From NCBI GenBank assembly GCA_965116015.1, contig OZ220477.1:992001-1056000 (forward strand): a DNA stretch of 64,000 nt. Direction: 5' to 3'. This document shows positions 6,744-15,253 of the stretch, in pieces. A program made the position numbers and the translations under genes. This DNA is from S5-327 sp965116015. GTDB lineage: Bacteria > Chloroflexota > Dehalococcoidia > Lucifugimonadales > Australimonadaceae. The notes beneath the pieces are model-generated. The model was not told where the DNA came from, did no database searches, and saw only the letters and a list, made by a program, of their open reading frames with translations. Every line of letters begins with the position of its first letter. Position 1 is the stretch's first letter.

Positions 6744-8995
6744 CCAGCGAGCCCAATCCCGGCGGAATCGAGCGCGCCTTTCGCACTGTGGGGCAAGCTG
6801 TCCGGCGCGTCGACGCCGACGACAAGCTGTCGGGCCGGGCGCAGTTCACTGGCGATTTGCAGATTGCAGGGATGGCCTACGCCAAGCTCGTGACCAGCCC
6901 CCTGCCGCATGCGCGGATCGTGAGCATCGACGCAAGCGCCGCGAGAGCGCTCCCGGGCGTCTATGCGGCGCTCACCGCAGCCGAACTCGTCGGAATGGAA
7001 ACGCACTACGGCTCCGACAAGAAGGATCGGCCGGTGGTCGCCATCGACAAGGCGCGATTCCAGGGCGAGCCGGTCGCAGCCGTCGCCGCGGTCGATCTTG
7101 CTACGGCGGAGGCCGCTGCTGAACTCGTGGAGGTGGAGTACGAGGAACTCCCCGTCGTGATGGACATCGCCGCGGCCCTCGACGCCGGAGCCGAGGCCAT
7201 CCACGACTCGAATCTCTGTCATGAATACGGCTACGAGTGGGGAGATGTTGACGCCGCGTTCGCCTCGTGCGACCGGGTGTTCGAAGACACGTTCACGTTC
7301 CCGATGGTGTACCACTACGCGATGGAGCCGCACGCCTGCATTGCGAGCTACGAGCCTGACCGCATCCGGCTTTGGACATCGGCGCAGCATCCGTTTCTCG
7401 TGCGGGCGGAGATCGCCCGGCTCTTCCGCCGTCAGCTCGACCAGGTGCAGGTTGTCTCGCCGTACGTGGGCGGGGGTTACGGCAGCAAGTCGTACACAAA
7501 AATCGAGCCGGTTGTCGTCGCGTTGAGCCGGGAAGCAGGGCGGCCGGTTCGCCTTGCGCTCACGGTCGAGGAGGCGATGCGCACAGTTCGGCGCCACGCC
7601 GCGAGGGCGACCATCCGAACCGGAGTTATGAACGACGGGGCGATCGTCGCGCGGGAGTGCGCGGCCTACGTCGATACTGGCGGCTACACCGACAACGGCG
7701 TGCGCGTTACGGAGCGCATCGCCGACCGAATGCCCGGGCCGTACAAGCTCGCCCACGTGCGGACGAGGTCGTACGGGGTGTTCACGAACACGACGCCGGC
7801 AGGCTCCTACCGCTCCATCGGCGGGCCCCAGGCCGTCTGGGCAGGGGAGTCGCAGATCGACATCATCGCGGACGCGCTGGGCATCGACCCGGTTGAACTG
7901 CGAATCAGGAATCTCGTCCCGCAGGGCGAGGAAGTGCGACGCGGCAAGCGGCCCATCGAGGGGAATCTGGAGCCGTCCTTGCGCCGCGTGGCCGAGGAGT
8001 TTGGTTGGGCAGGCTACGCGCCAGGGCCAACGCCCCCGGGCGTGAAGCGCGGCATCGGGTTCGCGTGCAGCGTCACCAACTCAGGGGCCAGCCCGACCTC
8101 CACCGCCCTCGTTCGTCTCCACGCCGACGGCAGCGCGACGGTGTATATGGGGAGCGCCGAGATGGGGCAGGGCTCACGCTCAGCAATGGCGCAGATCGCC
8201 GCCGAGGAGCTCCGCATTCCCTACGAAAAGGTGCGCGTAATCGCATCCGACACCGACGCTGTGCCGTTCGACCGTTCGACGGGGTCGAGCCGGTCGACGA
8301 CGCTGATGGGACTTGCCGTGCACGACGCGGCGGTCGACGTGCGCGAGCAGGCGTTGCGGCTCGCCGCCGAGTATTTCGAGACGTTTCCAGAACAGCTGGA
8401 AGCCGAAGACGAGCAAGTGAAATTCCGGGGGGAGACGGTCACGTTCGGCGCTCTTATCCGTGATATGTTCGGCGGCTCCGGCGGCGAGCTCATCGGCAGG
8501 GGGTACGTTACGCCGAGACACGCGAGCGGCAAGCTGCGCATGGATCCCGTCTTCTGGGAGGTGAGCATCGGAGCCGCGGAGATTGAGGTCGACACCGCAA
8601 CCGGCGAGCTGCGCATCCTGCGCTATTACTCCGCCGCCGACCCGGGAAAGGCGATCAATCCCAAGCAGGTCGAGGGGCAGGACGAGGGCGCCGCGATGCA
8701 GGCCATCGGCCACACGCTCTTCGAGGAGATGGTCTACGATGAAGGGCAGCTCCTCAATCCGAATATGATTGATTACCGCGCCCCAACGTTCGCCGACTTG
8801 CCCGGGGTTTTCGAGACTGTCCTGATCGAGAATGGCGACGGGCCAGGGCCGTACGGAGCGAAAGGCGTCGGCGAGGGCGGCATTGTCGCCGTCGCGCCAG
8901 CTGTGGCGAACGCACTGTTCAACGCCACGGGAGCGCGTGTCAAGGATCTCCCGCTCACGCCTGAGCGCGTCTGGCGGGCGCTTCAGAGCCTGTAG
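6740..8995 (+). CDS. Xanthine dehydrogenase-family molybdopterin-binding subunit
   Basis: A 751-residue catalytic subunit of a molybdenum hydroxylase. The start is the ATG at 6740, inside the ATGA overlap with the 2Fe-2S gene and preceded by GGAGGAGG. The N-terminal domain runs GQAVRRVDADDKLSGRAQFTGD. The cofactor motif VGGGYGSKSYTK is at about residue 243, and the catalytic Glu is in GVGEGGI at about residue 710. The sequence SYRSIGGPQ stands where form I CO dehydrogenases have their Cys-containing active-site loop, so a form I CO dehydrogenase is unlikely. Possible substrates are an aldehyde or an N-heterocycle. Length is typical. Confidence 0.95.
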   Translation: MTSEPNPGGIERAFRTVGQAVRRVDADDKLSGRAQFTGDLQIAGMAYAKLVTSPLPHARIVSIDASAARALPGVYAALTAAELVGMETHYGSDKKDRPVVAIDKARFQGEPVAAVAAVDLATAEAAAELVEVEYEELPVVMDIAAALDAGAEAIHDSNLCHEYGYEWGDVDAAFASCDRVFEDTFTFPMVYHYAMEPHACIASYEPDRIRLWTSAQHPFLVRAEIARLFRRQLDQVQVVSPYVGGGYGSKSYTKIEPVVVALSREAGRPVRLALTVEEAMRTVRRHAARATIRTGVMNDGAIVARECAAYVDTGGYTDNGVRVTERIADRMPGPYKLAHVRTRSYGVFTNTTPAGSYRSIGGPQAVWAGESQIDIIADALGIDPVELRIRNLVPQGEEVRRGKRPIEGNLEPSLRRVAEEFGWAGYAPGPTPPGVKRGIGFACSVTNSGASPTSTALVRLHADGSATVYMGSAEMGQGSRSAMAQIAAEELRIPYEKVRVIASDTDAVPFDRSTGSSRSTTLMGLAVHDAAVDVREQALRLAAEYFETFPEQLEAEDEQVKFRGETVTFGALIRDMFGGSGGELIGRGYVTPRHASGKLRMDPVFWEVSIGAAEIEVDTATGELRILRYYSAADPGKAINPKQVEGQDEGAAMQAIGHTLFEEMVYDEGQLLNPNMIDYRAPTFADLPGVFETVLIENGDGPGPYGAKGVGEGGIVAVAPAVANALFNATGARVKDLPLTPERVWRALQSL

Positions 8996-9088
8996 CCACT
9001 ACCCTGCCCTACTTCTCGCAGAGCGCGAGACGCACACGACGCTCCCCCGATTCGGCAAGGGCGAGGCCGGCGTTGCGGGGCGTCATCG

Positions 9089-9299
9089 GCAGCCTTCTGG
9101 CGCGCGCGGGACTGCCGCCGACCGACTAGCCATAGCCGACCGAGTCGACGCAGCCTTCTGGCGCGCGCGGGACTGCCCCCACGCCCGCGATGACAGACCC
9201 CTGTCAGTCGTGCGCTCGCGCGCCACGCCAGAACTGCCCCCACGCCCGCGATGACAGACCCCACCCACGGGGCAGCCTTCTGGCGCGCGCGGGACTGCC
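9089..9299. repeat. Intergenic direct repeats, two interleaved families
   Basis: Family A, 28 bp, occurs three times without change: 9089-9116, 9150-9177 and 9272-9299 (core CAGCCTTCTGGCGCGCGCGG). Family B, 30 bp, occurs twice: 9172-9201 and 9233-9262 (core CGCCCGCGATGACAGACCCC). They lie between the molybdenum hydroxylase operon and the suf promoter, in about 400 bp with no gene. Spacing is irregular and the families interlock, so this is a dispersed intergenic repeat rather than a CRISPR array. Confidence 0.85.
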
Positions 9300-9305
9300 G
9301 CGTCC

Positions 9306-9334
9306 TTGACAGTGGCTGTGGAGCAGTCTAGGCT
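9306..9334 (+). promoter_or_regulatory. Predicted suf operon promoter
   Basis: TTGACA (9306-9311), a 17-bp spacer and TAGGCT (9329-9334), about 70 bp before the sufB ATG. The -35 box is perfect and the spacing ideal. A dyad immediately follows. Confidence 0.7.
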
Positions 9335-9359
9335 ATTGTTGACCCAATCAATCGACAAT
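9335..9359 (+). promoter_or_regulatory. Candidate operator at the suf transcription start
   Basis: ATTGTTGA (9335-9342) and TCGACAAT (9352-9359) form an 8-bp inverted repeat with one mismatch around a 9-bp spacer, directly after the -10 box. Placement over the start site suits a repressor. SUF operons are often controlled by Rrf2-family [Fe-S] regulators or SufR. No regulator gene is seen nearby, so the protein is unknown. Confidence 0.45.
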
Positions 9360-9404
9360 TAGCAGACAGGCAGCGCCCTTGGCGCCGGAGCCGCTGGCAT
9401 CACG

Positions 9405-10856
9405 ATGACAAACCGCGCCGTTCAAGAGATCGCCGGGCAGTCGTACCAGTACGGGTGGACGACCGATGTAGAGGTGGAGGCCGCCCCTCCCGGGTTGAGC
9501 GAGGATATCGTCCGCTGGATATCCGCCAAGAAGGGGGAGCCGGAATGGCTGCTGGAGTGGCGGCTCCGAGCGTATCGCCATTTCATGCGCCTCCTGAGCG
9601 ACGAGCGCTCGCCCACGTGGGCAAACATCGCGCACCCGCCCATCGACTACCAGGCTATCCAGTACTACGCAGCCCCGAAGCCGAAGCTCGAACTCGAGAG
9701 CCTCGACCAGGTTGACGAGGAGATTCTGCGAACGTACGAGAAGCTCGGCATTCCCCTCGAGGAGCAGAAGCGGCTCGCCGGCGTCGCCATCGACGCAATC
9801 TTCGACAGCGTGAGCGTGGCCACCACGGCGAAGGACACGCTCGCCAAGCACGGCATTCTCTTCTCCTCTGTTTCCGAGGCTGTGAAGGAGCATCCCGAGC
9901 TGGTGCGGAAGCACCTCGGCTCGGTCGTGCCCCACACAGACAACTTCTACGCGGCGCTCAATTCAGCGGTGTTCTCGGACGGTTCATTCGTCTACATCCC
10001 GCCGGGGGTGCGCTGCCCTCTTGAGCTGTCGACATACTTCCGCATCAACGCGGAGGGGTCCGGGCAGTTCGAGCGCACCCTTATCATTGCGGACAAGGGC
10101 TCGTACGTGAGCTACCTGGAAGGGTGCTCGGCTCCTATGCGCGACGAGAATCAGCTCCACGCCGCGGTCGTTGAGCTGGTGGCTCTCGACGACGCTGAGA
10201 TCAAGTACTCGACGATTCAGAACTGGTATCCCGGCGACGAGAGCGGCAAGGGCGGCATCTACAACTTCGTCACCAAGCGCGGGAAGTGCGCGGGCGTCCG
10301 CTCCAAAATCTCCTGGACGCAGGTTGAGACCGGCTCGGCAATCACGTGGAAGTACCCAAGCGTTCTGCTGCAGGGCGACGGCTCCGTTGGAGAGTTCTAT
10401 TCGGTCGCTCTCGCCAAGGGACGCCAGCAAGCGGACACCGGCACGAAGATGACGCACATCGGCAAGAACACCTCGAGCCGCATCATCTCCAAGGGCATCT
10501 CGGCGGGGCGCGGGAACAACACTTACCGCGGCCTCGTGAAAGCGCTTCCGGGCGCCGCCAACACGGTCAACTTTACGCAATGCGACTCGCTGCTTATCGG
10601 CGATGAATGCGGGGCTCACACCGTTCCCTACATCGAAGTCGAGAACCCCACCGCAAGCGTGGAGCACGAGGCGTCGACGACAAAGGTGAGTGAAGACCAG
10701 ATCTTCTACTGCCAACAGCGAGGTCTTAGCCGCGAAGACGCCCAGTCGATAATCGTCAACGGGTTCGTGAGGGAGGTTGTTCGCCGCCTGCCTCTTGAGT
10801 TCGCGGTGGAGGCGAACCGTCTGCTCGACCTGAACCTCGAAGGGACGGTGGGGTGA
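9405..10856 (+). CDS. sufB: Fe-S cluster assembly protein SufB
   Basis: A 483-residue SufB, the core scaffold subunit of the SufBC2D complex that builds iron-sulfur clusters in the cytoplasm. It shows the family sequences SYQYGWTTDVE, PPGLSEDIVRWISAKKGEPEW and NFTQCDSLLIGDECGAHTVP; the last holds the conserved Cys used in cluster assembly. The C-terminus has YCQQRGLSREDAQSIIVNGF. Length is typical (about 470-495). It is first in the order sufB-C-D-S-U, the arrangement of many Gram-positive and Chloroflexota operons, and its stop overlaps the sufC start. Confidence 0.97.
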   Translation: MTNRAVQEIAGQSYQYGWTTDVEVEAAPPGLSEDIVRWISAKKGEPEWLLEWRLRAYRHFMRLLSDERSPTWANIAHPPIDYQAIQYYAAPKPKLELESLDQVDEEILRTYEKLGIPLEEQKRLAGVAIDAIFDSVSVATTAKDTLAKHGILFSSVSEAVKEHPELVRKHLGSVVPHTDNFYAALNSAVFSDGSFVYIPPGVRCPLELSTYFRINAEGSGQFERTLIIADKGSYVSYLEGCSAPMRDENQLHAAVVELVALDDAEIKYSTIQNWYPGDESGKGGIYNFVTKRGKCAGVRSKISWTQVETGSAITWKYPSVLLQGDGSVGEFYSVALAKGRQQADTGTKMTHIGKNTSSRIISKGISAGRGNNTYRGLVKALPGAANTVNFTQCDSLLIGDECGAHTVPYIEVENPTASVEHEASTTKVSEDQIFYCQQRGLSREDAQSIIVNGFVREVVRRLPLEFAVEANRLLDLNLEGTVG

Positions 10857-11608
10857 TGCTGGAAGTCCGGGGGCTCCGCGCCGAAGTCGGGGGAGTGGAG
10901 GCGCTGAAGGGCGTCGATCTCGTCGTGGGAACAGGCGAGACGCACGCCATTATGGGGCCGAACGGCTCGGGCAAGAGCACCCTAGCGTACGTGCTGGCCG
11001 GGCGTCCCGGCTACGGAGTCACAGCGGGATCGGCAACGTTCGACGGCGCCGACCTGCTCGCTATGCCCCCGGAGGAGCGCGCGCGCAGCGGGCTGTTCCT
11101 CTCGTTCCAGCATCCCATTGAGATCCCGGGCGTGCGCATGGATCACTTCCTCCGCGCCGGCTACAACGAGCTGATGAAGAGCCGCGGCGGGGACGAGCTC
11201 GACCCGCTCAAGTTCGACCGCCTCATCCGCGCCAAGGCCAAGCTCGTTGAGATGGATCCGGCCCTCATCAAGCGCTCCGTGAACGAGGGGTTCTCCGGGG
11301 GCGAGAAGAAGCGAAACGAGGCGCTCCAGATGGCTATCCTCGAACCACGCCTGCGCATCCTCGACGAGATCGACTCCGGCCTCGACATCGACGCGCTCCG
11401 CGAGGTGTCGGCCAGCATCAGGGAGATGGCGGGGCCTGCAACGTCCACCATCGTCATCACCCACTACGAACGCCTCCTTGCTCACCTCCAACCGGACTAC
11501 ATCCATATCCTTGTAGATGGCCGCATCGTGCGATCCGGAGACATCTCTCTCGCCGCGGAGATCGAAGCCCGAGGCTACGACGGGGCCGACTCCCCCGTTA
11601 GCGCATAA
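10856..11608 (+). CDS. sufC: Fe-S cluster assembly ATPase SufC
   Basis: An ABC-type ATPase of 250 residues that drives the SufBC2D scaffold. Walker A is GPNGSGKST, the signature loop is the SufC-type FSGGEKKRNE, Walker B is LRILDEIDSGLDID, and the switch His is in TIVITHYERLL. An ATG at 10856 overlaps the sufB stop; a GTG at 10853 in the same frame is an alternative. sufD begins 3 bp after the stop. Confidence 0.97.
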   Translation: MLEVRGLRAEVGGVEALKGVDLVVGTGETHAIMGPNGSGKSTLAYVLAGRPGYGVTAGSATFDGADLLAMPPEERARSGLFLSFQHPIEIPGVRMDHFLRAGYNELMKSRGGDELDPLKFDRLIRAKAKLVEMDPALIKRSVNEGFSGGEKKRNEALQMAILEPRLRILDEIDSGLDIDALREVSASIREMAGPATSTIVITHYERLLAHLQPDYIHILVDGRIVRSGDISLAAEIEARGYDGADSPVSA

Positions 11609-11611
11609 CCG

Positions 11612-12970
11612 ATGACCCAGCTCGCCGACCCGACAGCGCGCTACGCCGAACAGTCCCGCGCCTTCGAGCGCAACGGCGCGTCGGTTGATCCTGCGTGGCT
11701 CCGCGACGTCCGCCGGGCCGCCCTTGCAGACTTCCGGCGTCTTGGCTTTCCCACCGAGCGGCGAGGCAATGAGGCATGGAAATACACGAATCCGCGCCCT
11801 ATCGCCGAGGGAGCGTTCACCCTTGGGGAAGGCGCAACGGGCGCGCAGGTCGATCTCGCAGCGTACGAGCTCCCCTGCCCGCGCGTCTATCGAGTCGTGT
11901 TCATCGACGGGCGCTACGAGCCGGCGCTCTCCACCGAGCCGCCAAGCGAGGCCGCCCTGCGCAGAGGCGTTCTTGGCCAGGCGGACGACGGGCCTGTCGT
12001 GGGGCGCCTCGCCGACGCCATCGAGTACCGGTCTCCCGCTGTGCGCGAGCGGCTCGCGCGAATCGCGCGCGCCTCCGACAGCGGGTTCGCCGCTCTCAAT
12101 ACGGCTTTCCTGCACGATGGCGCGTTCGTTCACGTGCCGGAAGGCGTCGCGGCCCGCGAGCCGATATACCTGCTGTTCATCTCCACCGGGGCGCCGAATG
12201 TGGCGACGCACCCTCGCGCGCTCATTATCGCGGGACGCGGGAGCAGCGCGACTATCCTCGCGAGCTACGAGAGCCTCGACGGCGGCGTCTACTTCACCAA
12301 CGCGGTTACGGAGGTGGCCACGGAGCAGGACGCCGACTTGCGCCTCTACACGCTGCAACGCGAAAGCGGCGCCGGCTACCACGTAGCCTCTGTGCAGGTT
12401 CAGCAGGGCCGGGACAGCCGGTTCACGTCGGTGACAGTCGATCTCGGCGGCAAGCTTGTCCGGCGGGATCTCGACATCGAACTCGCGGAGCCTGGCGCCG
12501 CCGCCGGCCTCTACGGCCTGTACTACGCCAACGGCGACCGCCATATCGACAACCACACGTTCATCGACCACGCTGTTCCAGGCGCCAAGTCCGACGAGGT
12601 GTACAAGGGAATCCTCGCCGACCGGTCGCGCGGCGTTTTCGCTGGCCGCGTCCTTGTTCGGCCCGGCGCTCAGCAGACTGAGTCGCGGCAGGTGAACAAG
12701 AATCTGCTGCTCTCTCACGGGGCGGAAATCGACACGCAGCCGAGGCTGGAGATCTTCGCAGACGATGTCGTGTGCACGCACGGCGCAGCCGTCGGACAGC
12801 TCGACGAGCAGGCGCTCTTCTATCTCAAGAGCCGCGGCATCGGTGAAAGCGTCGCGCGACAGCTCCTCGCGCATGGGTTCGTCGCCGAGGCGCTGAACGC
12901 CATCGAGGACGACGCCGTTCGTCAGTACGTCGACGCGGCGGTCTCCGATTGTCTGGGGCGGAGCGCGTGA
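11612..12970 (+). CDS. sufD: Fe-S cluster assembly protein SufD
   Basis: A 452-residue SufD, the SufB paralogue that completes the SufBC2D complex. Typical features are GNEAWKYTNPRPIAEGAF near the N-terminus and DVVCTHGAAVGQLDEQALFY followed by LKSRGI near the C-terminus, which contains the conserved His needed for cluster formation and iron handling. It has the Suf beta-helix core between. It overlaps sufS by one base. Confidence 0.96.
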   Translation: MTQLADPTARYAEQSRAFERNGASVDPAWLRDVRRAALADFRRLGFPTERRGNEAWKYTNPRPIAEGAFTLGEGATGAQVDLAAYELPCPRVYRVVFIDGRYEPALSTEPPSEAALRRGVLGQADDGPVVGRLADAIEYRSPAVRERLARIARASDSGFAALNTAFLHDGAFVHVPEGVAAREPIYLLFISTGAPNVATHPRALIIAGRGSSATILASYESLDGGVYFTNAVTEVATEQDADLRLYTLQRESGAGYHVASVQVQQGRDSRFTSVTVDLGGKLVRRDLDIELAEPGAAAGLYGLYYANGDRHIDNHTFIDHAVPGAKSDEVYKGILADRSRGVFAGRVLVRPGAQQTESRQVNKNLLLSHGAEIDTQPRLEIFADDVVCTHGAAVGQLDEQALFYLKSRGIGESVARQLLAHGFVAEALNAIEDDAVRQYVDAAVSDCLGRSA

Positions 12971-14217
12971 TGTACGACATCCAGCGCGTCCGCAACGACT
13001 TCCCGATCCTTCAGCGCAGGGTCAACGGCGTCCCGCTCGTTTATCTCGACAACGCCGCCACGTCGCAGAAGCCGGCGTCGGTCATTCGGGCGCTCGTCGA
13101 TTATTACGAGGGATACAACGCCAACGTTCACCGGGGGGCGCACACGCTCGCTGTGGAAGCCACGATGGCCTACGAGGAGGCTCGTGAGAAAGTGGCGCGC
13201 TTCATCAACGCGCCCTCTCCGGAGAACGTTGTGTTCGTGCGGAACACGACGGAGGCCATCAACCTGGTCGCCCTCGCCTGGGCGATGGAGCGCGTCGGCG
13301 AGGGAGACCGCATCGTGGCCACCGAGATGGAGCATCACTCCAACCTCGTGCCGTGGCAGCATGCCGCGCGCGTGAAGGGCGCTCATCTCGATCTGCTGGC
13401 CGTCGGGCCCGACTATACGCTAGACATGTCCGACCTCGACGCGCTGCTCACGCCAAGCGCCAAGTTGGTCGCGCTCACGCACGCCTCCAACGTGCTCGGC
13501 ACGGTTACGCCTGTCGAGCAGGTGTGCGCCGCCGCCCGCAGAGCGGGAGCGCGAACGCTTATCGACGGAGCGCAGAGCGTTCCGCATATGCCTGTCGATG
13601 TGCAGCGGATCGGCTGCGATTTCCTCGCATTCTCAGGGCACAAGATGCTCGGGCCTACAGGCATCGGCGCGCTCTACATCGCTCCCGACGTCCTTGGGGA
13701 AGTCGAGCCGTTCCTGCGCGGCGGCGAGATGGTGCTCGAGGTAACCTACGACGACGCGACTTGGGCGCCGTCGCCGATGAAGTTCGAGGCCGGCACGCCG
13801 AACGTCGCCGACGCTGTCGCATTCGGCGCCGCCGTCGATTACCTCTCCGCTCTGGGAATGGACCAAGTTCGCGAGCACGAGATTGCCATCACTCGCTACG
13901 CCCTCGAACGGTTCAGAGAGCTCGAGGATGTCGAGACCTACGGTCCCGCCGACCTCTCCGTCCGCGGGGGGGTTGTGTCGTTCTATATGAGCGACGTTCA
14001 CCCCCACGACATCAGCCAGATACTCGACAGCTGCGGCGTCGCAATCAGGGCAGGACATCACTGCGCGATGCCTCTTGTCCGCAGCAAGCTCCACGTTCCA
14101 GCCACCGCCCGCGCAAGCTTCTACCTCTACAATACCGAGGAAGAGGTCGACACGCTGATAGAAGGCCTCAAGCGTACTCTGGAGTACTTCAGCGATGCGA
14201 ACGCCCGACGGCCTTGA
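12970..14217 (+). CDS. sufS: Cysteine desulfurase SufS
   Basis: A 415-residue group II cysteine desulfurase that takes sulfur from cysteine for cluster assembly. The PLP Lys is about K225 in FSGHKMLGPTG, and the persulfide Cys is about C365 in RAGHHCAMPL. The ATG at 12970, sharing a base with the sufD stop, gives the normal start MYDIQRVRNDFPILQRRVNG. The end overlaps sufU by 23 bp. Its partner is SufU. Its demand for cysteine fits the cysteine-sensing leader elsewhere in the window. Confidence 0.97.
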   Translation: MYDIQRVRNDFPILQRRVNGVPLVYLDNAATSQKPASVIRALVDYYEGYNANVHRGAHTLAVEATMAYEEAREKVARFINAPSPENVVFVRNTTEAINLVALAWAMERVGEGDRIVATEMEHHSNLVPWQHAARVKGAHLDLLAVGPDYTLDMSDLDALLTPSAKLVALTHASNVLGTVTPVEQVCAAARRAGARTLIDGAQSVPHMPVDVQRIGCDFLAFSGHKMLGPTGIGALYIAPDVLGEVEPFLRGGEMVLEVTYDDATWAPSPMKFEAGTPNVADAVAFGAAVDYLSALGMDQVREHEIAITRYALERFRELEDVETYGPADLSVRGGVVSFYMSDVHPHDISQILDSCGVAIRAGHHCAMPLVRSKLHVPATARASFYLYNTEEEVDTLIEGLKRTLEYFSDANARRP

Positions 14218-14650
14218 CGACCTCTATCAGGAGGTCATTCTCGACCACTACCGCCGCCCGCGCCGCCAGGGAGTAATCGAAGACCCCGACCTCAAGTCCG
14301 AGGGGTTCAACCCTTTCTGCGGCGATCAGGTTCTCCTTACGCTCAGTCTCGGCAAGAACGGCGCTATCAGCGACGCTGCGTTTCAGGGGGAGGGCTGCTC
14401 CATCAGCCAGGCTTCGGCCTCGATGCTCGCCGATCGCCTCGCTGGAATGACTCTCGACCAAGCGGACGCGATGGTTCGCATGTTCAAGGGCGTCATGCAA
14501 GGCGCGGAACTCAGCGCGGAGGACGAGGAGGAGCTGGGGGAGATTGCCGCGCTCCAGGGCGTCCGCGCGTTCCCTATCCGCGTCAAGTGCGCGCTCCTCA
14601 GCTGGACTACCCTTCAGGACGCCATCGCCGACTACCGCAGGAGCGGCTAG
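14195..14650 (+). CDS. sufU: SufU-type zinc sulfurtransferase
   Basis: A 151-residue SufU/IscU-like protein that accepts persulfide from SufS. The three Cys and the Asp of the zinc site are present: NPFCGD, GEGCSISQAS and RVKCALLSW. The spacer between the second and third Cys has the longer SufU form. It ends normally at DYRRSG, with the stop codon inside a palindrome that probably marks the operon end. Confidence 0.95.
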   Translation: MRTPDGLDDLYQEVILDHYRRPRRQGVIEDPDLKSEGFNPFCGDQVLLTLSLGKNGAISDAAFQGEGCSISQASASMLADRLAGMTLDQADAMVRMFKGVMQGAELSAEDEEELGEIAALQGVRAFPIRVKCALLSWTTLQDAIADYRRSG

Positions 14651-14661
14651 CCGCTCCTGCG
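14636..14661 (+). terminator. Palindrome over the sufU stop codon
   Basis: A perfect 26-bp palindrome centred on the sufU TAG (14648-14650). As RNA it gives a GC-rich hairpin with a very small loop. It lacks a U-tract, so it is terminator-like rather than canonical. SufU is complete before it. Confidence 0.5.
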
Positions 14662-14799
14662 CCTGAGGGCAGGGCGCTCCACTTATGGCTTGGCTGCGAA
14701 CCGCGGCTCGCGGCGCGCGCCTGGAGGCGCAAATGGCGCACTGACACTCCACTCGCCTCTCGCAATCCGCCGGGGAGGACGCGGAGAGAGGCCGGCGCT

Positions 14800-15120
14800 C
14801 TAGTCCTCCTCGACTACGACGGCGGTGCCGTAGGCTAGCAGTTCCGATGCGCCCGCCATCACTGTGGAGGTGACGAATCGGGCGCCGACGATCGCGTTCG
14901 CGCCGAGCATCGCCGCCTCTTCAGACATGCGCTGCGCAGCCTGCGCTCGGGACTCCGCCAGCAGCCGGGTGTATTCGGTAATCTCGCCGCCAATGACGCT
15001 GCGCAGGTTCGCGACGATGTCCCGCCCCACGTGTCTGGCGCGGATCGTGCTGCCCTGCACGAGGCCCTTCACTTCCACTATGCGCTTGCCTTCCAGTTGG
15101 TCGGTCGTCGCGATAATCAC
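14800..15120 (-). CDS. UPF0145 / YbjQ-family heavy-metal-binding-domain protein
   Basis: A 106-residue UPF0145 (DUF74) protein. The GTG at 15120 is preferred: AGGAG lies 9 nt upstream and it gives the usual start of VIIATTDQLEGKRIVEVKG; upstream in-frame codons are not family-like. Family marks are RHVGRDIVANLRSVIGGEI, EEAAMLGANAIVGARF, and the end LLAYGTAVVVEED. Members form small pentameric-like barrels of unknown function; the metal-binding label comes from the fold name. Transcribed on its own or after mutS2 (133-bp gap). Confidence 0.88.
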   Translation of the reverse strand: MIIATTDQLEGKRIVEVKGLVQGSTIRARHVGRDIVANLRSVIGGEITEYTRLLAESRAQAAQRMSEEAAMLGANAIVGARFVTSTVMAGASELLAYGTAVVVEED

Positions 15121-15253
15121 AGGCGCTCTCCTCTTCTCTCCTCTTGGGGTTTGCTCCATTGTACGCCCAGGAGTTGCTCGCCCTGTAATCGAACAGCGCC
15201 GCGGCCTCCGCCGCAAGCAGCGCGGGGTTTGCTACGCGCATTGATCCTCGCTC

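Noticed and set aside
9089..9299. CRISPR array
   Set aside because: Only three copies of one unit and two of another, with irregular spacing and overlap; no cas genes nearby.
10982..12874. A 630-codon minus-strand frame across sufC and sufD
   Set aside because: Shadow of the suf genes, whose family assignment is secure.
14636..14661. sufU stop codon inside a palindrome as a third hairpin-stop switch
   Set aside because: SufU is full length before the TAG and the sequence after it has no family character. The palindrome fits an operon-end hairpin.
14651..14799. tRNA or small RNA between sufU and the UPF0145 gene
   Set aside because: No cloverleaf or conserved RNA structure could be made out; no tRNA or rRNA gene was found in any gap of the window.
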